From contig WBMW01000461.1 of assembly GCA_013396635.1 (NCBI GenBank), positions 1-64,000 of the forward strand: a stretch of DNA of 64,000 nucleotides. The letters are read 5' to 3'. Below, piece by piece: positions 59,598 to 64,000 of the stretch. This DNA comes from Penelope pileata (Eukaryota; Chordata; Aves; Galliformes; Cracidae). Under the pieces are notes generated by a model. That model was not told the DNA's origin and ran no database searches. It saw only the letters and a list, made by a program, of their open reading frames with translations. A program made the translations under genes and the position numbers. Position 1 is the first letter of the stretch, and every line of letters begins with the position of its first letter.

Positions 59598-61658
59598 CTA
59601 ATAAGGTGGTTAAATGAAAAGCTTGTTTGATTTTCCATATAAGTGCTGCAGCACAACAGTGAATGGAGCTAGAAGGGCCTACGATCCTCCCTAGAAAACA
59701 TTCCCAGTCTGCATTAGATGAACAGTAGTCAGTCTGGAAGGATGCTTACTTTGCTGCACTTTAGGACCATCAGTGATAATGACTTACAGATCTCCTAGCT
59801 AATATATGTTAATATTTCTCTATTGACAGAGTTTGAAAGCTTCTACTTTGTAGCTTCTCTACATCTTTTTTAATTAAAACTATTTGAAATCCATTATTCT
59901 TTGATGTACAGTAATGTGGACAAAAAATCATTAAAAAGACAACTAGAACAGAAATTCTTGACTGTATTAGCAGTAGTATTTCCAGCATTTCTTCTTTTTT
60001 TTTTATCTAATGGTTACTTAGTACAAAACCATCTAGTTGCTGTCAGCATCTAGGGCTCCCTAGGAACTCTGTCTTCACTGATGGTCTGGAATCAGTCTCC
60101 ACTTTTCTTACTATATTCTCATCTCTTTGAAATCGTTAGTCTTCACTGTAGATTTTATTTTAAAAAAAATAATCAAAAAACAGAAATAAATAAATAGATA
60201 GAGATTCTAGTAACTTCAAGAACCAGAGTCCCTGACCAGCAATGTTTGAAGCCTGTTGACTAGTGTACTGTCTTTTCAAGAGCATTTGAAACCTATCAAG
60301 TTCAAAAAAGTTTAAAAGCCTGACTAGCTATTTTTGAGTCCTTGTTGTTTTCACAAAACTGTGAGCTTCAAAGTAAGCACAAAACCAGTGACTGCATTGT
60401 CCATGCTTAAAAAATTGATGTGAGAGCACTCAAAGTCACTGTCACAAGCCCCTGTGAGGATATGAGCCTAAATTAAAGGATCAACTTCTATAACTCTTTT
60501 CTGGATACAGTCAAAAGATATATCTTTACATTTAAAACTCAGAGAAAAAGAAGGAGAAAGGGGAAAATGCCATCTAATTTCATTTTTTTTTATTGACAGG
60601 CAATTCTGTGGACAGATCTGTTGATTTTTTATAAACCTTTACTACTCCAGTTTGGATATTACACTAAGACAGAATTGTTCTCATTTTTAGTTGGGGAAAA
60701 TACAACAATAACAATCTTTTGCCCCCTAAAGGGCAAAAATCTAACATGTTAACAGGGAATTTGACCATTAAGTCACTAGGTCAGTCAAATATAATGCAAA
60801 TCACAAAATAACAGTCATGCTCCTTCGTATACTGAAGAATTCAATTAACTGTATTCGCTTAAGATATCTGCTATATTTGAAGTTATTCCTCCTTTTCAGC
60901 TAGGAGTTTGTTGAACACAAACTGTGTAGGATATGTATGGATGTGTATACGTGTTTCTTGTATCCAATTTCAAATTCGGCTTGTTTTAACTTCACATTTA
61001 TTTCTATGTTTATACAAGCTTGTGTCTTGAGATGTACAAGCTTGTGTAATGTAAGCGTTGCAAAAGTTCAGACAAAACTTTTCTAACAAACTGTAAATCA
61101 TCACATACCTCTGCCCATTCAACAGGAGAAACCTTCCTGACGGGAAGCAGAAACATAAGGAGAAGAAGCCTAAAACCCAATACATGCTTTGACACTTCAT
61201 AGAAAGTACTGCTGTGAGCCTCTCTATGCTTTCTCTCTTTGTGCTTTGCCTCTACCTTTCATTGCATGTGGTTGTATGCTCATATCTGATTTATTTCACC
61301 CACAGATCTCCCAACAACTGTGAAACGAGTTCCATAATTATGACTATGTTGTATCTAGAAGGACTTGGGAGTGGAAATGAAATGTCACATTGAGAAGTGT
61401 GCATCTAGAAGAAAAAACACATAAGCACTTAAGTTCTTCTATGTAGCTGTATTGTTTCAGCTTTTTCCTGCTTTCTCTTGTCCCCATGACCTGTGACACC
61501 ACACGACAAGTGCCTTTATCTTTAAATGTTCATTTAATGCAGTGGTTCTTACATTATATTTTATGGAAACTTCCATATAATGGATCTGGAGGCACACTGC
61601 ATTTCCAGTCCTAATGTGAAATCTACCAAATATAAACATGAACAAAGGGAAACGGCAC
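59598..61658. other. Unique AT-rich non-coding DNA
   Basis: No gene or transposable element is recognised. A T tract occurs near 59993-60004. TACAAGCTTGTGT occurs twice, at 61013-61025 and 61035-61047. Confidence 0.5.
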
Positions 61659-62364
61659 GGCATCCTGGTTGATAAACTGGATAAATATGGGTTTGATGGA
61701 TGAACCACTCGCTGGATAAGGAGCTGGCTGGATGGCCGCACTCAGAGAGTGGCGGTCAATGGCTCAATGTCTGAATGGAGACCAGTGATGAGTGGTGCTC
61801 CTCAGGTATCGGTACTGGGACCAGTGCTGTTTAACATCTTTGTCGGTGACATGGACAGTGGNNNNCCCAACACAAGAAGGATGTGGAGCTGTTGGAGCAG
61901 GTCCAGAGGAGGCCACGAAGATGATCAGAGGGCTGGAGCACCTCCCCTACGAGGACAGGCTGAGAGAGTTAGGACTCTTCAGCCTGGAGAAGAGAAGGCT
62001 GCGGGGGGACCTGATAGCAGCCTTCCAGTACCTGAAGGGGGCCTACAGGAAGGCTGGGGAGGGACTTTTTACAAGGATAGGTAATGACAGGACAAGGGGT
62101 AATGGTTATAAACTGGAAGAGGGTAGATTTAGACTAGATATAAGGAAGAAATTCTTCCCTGTGAGGGTGGTGAGACACTGGAACAGGTTGCCCAGAGAAG
62201 TTGTGGATGCCCCCTCCCTGGAAGTATTCAAAGCCAGGCTGGATGGGGCTTTAAGCAACCTAGTCTAGTGGGAGGTGTCCTTTCCCATGGCAGGGTGGTT
62301 GGAACAAGATGATCTCCACGGTCCCTTCCAACCTGAACAATTCTATGATTCTATGATTCTATGA
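61659..62364 (+). mobile_element. CR1 retrotransposon with a 4-N gap
   Basis: A plus-strand CR1. Bases 61659-61861 encode the RT stretch just before and through motif B (RSWLDGRTQRVAVNGSMSEW, SGAPQVSVLGPVLFNIFVGD, in which V replaces the conserved PQG glycine). After four N the sequence resumes far downstream at the HKKDVELLEQVQRR equivalent and stays open in one frame: EATKMIRGLEHLPYEDRLRE, LGLFSLEKRRLRGDLIAAFQ, FPVRVVRHWNRLPREVVDAP, to a stop at 62268. The 3' UTR has GGTCCCTTCCAACCTGAACA and three ATTCTATG repeats to 62364. Motif C and about 130 residues in between are absent. Confidence 0.94.
61862..61865. other. Short N run (4 N) inside a CR1
   Basis: Four N join two parts of CR1 ORF2 that are normally about 130 codons apart. 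The gap length cannot be right unless the copy has a deletion exactly there. Confidence 0.92.
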
Positions 62365-63819
62365 AACAAGGTATACTTAAAAATGCTGTTAGTTACCCAT
62401 CGTTCAATGGATTTTCAAGGAGAATGAAGAATACCTGAAGATGAGAAGATTAGAGCTAGAACTCAACTGAAATCTAGTCATAATTAAGAGAATTATAAAG
62501 ATGAGCTTGGAGCCTCTCTTTCTCAAACTGTGCGATCATCACTTCCCCTTATTGAAGACATATAGAGAAAGGATGAATAATGGATCTCCTACTATTGCCA
62601 GTATATTTTGCACCTGGACATAAAGCTGTTCTTATACTCCTGATCAGAAAATAGCAGATCCTGTCACAGCTCTTGCTTCATGAAGTTTGGGATTATCTGT
62701 GGATGGTGATAGACAAAAGGTAAGTGAGAGTCTTTGCAAGAAAAGCCAGAAAGAAATATTGGTTGTGGATAGATAGAATCATTCCTTATCATCATCATTC
62801 TTTATCACCCTTTGGAAGGGGTAAAAAGCTGAGACAATAAGAAAGCAAATATAAGTGAAAGAAAGGGAGAAATGTGAGGGAGACATGCAATACATAAAGG
62901 CAGGCAAGGCTTTCAGCCACGTGAGACAACACCTGTTTTGGCTTTTGCCATGCACCCGTTCCAACAGAGTCTAAGCACCAGTTCAAGAAAGAAATTTTCC
63001 CCTGGAATTTGGACTTTACAACTATGATGAAAGAGTGTCAACTACAACTAATTAATAATAAGAGAAAGATAAAAAGAAAAAAGAAAATGAAAAAAGATAT
63101 TTTCATTTTTATGTTTGGAAACACTGAAATCTGATTTAGTTGTAATTTTTCCAAATTGATTTTCTAATAATTACTTAGTTAATTGAACATAATCATTAAA
63201 TTGAATGTACATTGAAATGCTTTGGAAATATACAGAGTAAACAACAAAATTCCTTTGCACATTGAGAAGTAATACTTTCCAGAATTTAAAAACACTTCTT
63301 AATTCTGTTCTATCAATCTTTCCAGCAAAGATCTGAGTAATATCAGTGTATAAAATAGAAAAAATAAGATGTACAGGAAGAAATTATGTTTTAGTCTGAG
63401 TAACTGATATAGTCAAGAAAAAGTGAACCAATTTATAGACACGCAAGCCTCTTTAAAAGCTAGAATAGAAGCAGCCCTCTTCAGTGATTCGTAACTTATT
63501 CATTTCTAGGGTACTTCTCTTCCCTTTTTTCACTACTAAACCTCAAAATCCTTAGATTAGAAGCTTTTGGGGATAGTATTCATTTTAATATTCTGTTACA
63601 GTCCACTGTATTTCAAAGTCTAGCTTGTTTTATTAAAAATAATGATGTCTGTCTCATGATTTCTTTGTTCTGAATTTTAAAGCATTCTCATTACAAAAAA
63701 GAGTATGATCCTGTAAAAAGTGGCTGAAGTGATGAATGTTGTGAACAGGTGTCTTAGTTTCTAACTGAAACTTTCTCTCTTAGTGTCTAGTACAAATCTG
63801 TATTTTGGTTCTAGAAGAA
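62365..63819. other. Unique AT-rich non-coding DNA
   Basis: No gene or repeat family is recognised, only A/T-rich sequence. Confidence 0.5.
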
Positions 63820-64000
63820 AAACAAGGCTGATAACACCTGACAGTGTTGAACAGAGCCAAAGCCATTTTCATTCTCGGCTCCTTGTGTTTTCCCTGCCAG
63901 TGAAGGGGCTAGGGGGAGCACAGGGAGCTGGGAGGGGACAAGAACGGGGCAGCTGACCCAAACTGACCAAAGGGATATTCCATACCATATGACATCATGT
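63820..64000 (+). mobile_element. Probable endogenous-retrovirus LTR fragment, cut by window end
   Basis: The base composition rises sharply in GC at about 63880. The sequence CAGCTGACCCAAACTGACC followed by AAAGGGATATTCCATACC and a TGACATCAT box resembles the U3 part of a common avian LTR that I know from chicken sequences. Only the beginning is present and the left boundary is approximate. No coding region is included. The assignment rests on recalled similarity, and a non-LTR origin cannot be excluded. Confidence 0.5.

Noticed and set aside
61013..61047. Direct repeat TACAAGCTTGTGT twice, as a target-site duplication
   Set aside because: Only nine bases separate the copies, too few for an inserted element; more likely a small local duplication.

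Overview
The window is AT-rich, non-coding vertebrate DNA, and the repeat content points to a bird. The diagnostic elements are about a dozen CR1 non-LTR retrotransposon insertions. Their 3' ends carry the 8-bp terminal repeat ATTCTATG or ATTCTGTG, and their bodies encode CR1 reverse transcriptase. A deleted mariner element of the Galluhop kind and the start of what looks like an avian endogenous-retrovirus LTR at the right edge fit a galliform-like bird, but that narrower placement is inference. I find no convincing host protein-coding gene, rRNA, tRNA or CRISPR. The stretch is probably intergenic or part of a very long intron.

Layout. 0-6.8 kb: CR1 pieces at 1-335 (+), 3887-4105 (two pieces with their truncated 5' ends touching) and 6324-6801 (-). 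6.8-17.6 kb: unique DNA with a minisatellite of three perfect 87-bp copies (10945-11206). 17.6-20.6 kb: a CR1 nested in another CR1 (-), with an assembly gap inside, followed by an old (+) CR1. 20.6-36.6 kb: unique DNA with CR1s at 24.6-25.5 and 30.8-32.3 kb (both -). 36.6-52 kb: four CR1 pieces of the ATTCTGTG type, including a head-to-head pair (44850-46502 - and 47188-48873 +). The minus copy keeps a 525-codon open reverse-transcriptase frame. 54.06-54.63 kb: mariner remnant. 59.5-62.4 kb: two more CR1 pieces, one with a short N gap. 63.8-64 kb: putative LTR start.

The strongest unexplained signal is in the head-to-head CR1 pair. By direct base-by-base reading, 738 bp (45295-46032 against the reverse complement of 47693-48430) are identical without mismatch or gap, while the adjoining CR1 sequence of the same two copies differs at roughly 5% or more of positions. 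That pattern indicates very recent gene conversion between inverted repeats or an assembly artefact. Other notable items are two inverted CR1 tails sharing about 35 bp beyond the normal CR1 terminus, three runs of N that all sit inside CR1 copies and are too short for the missing sequence, a homopurine/G-quadruplex tract, and three exon-like segments bounded by good splice signals.

There are no genes here that work together. Functional content, if any, is limited to candidate non-coding elements, which I can only flag.
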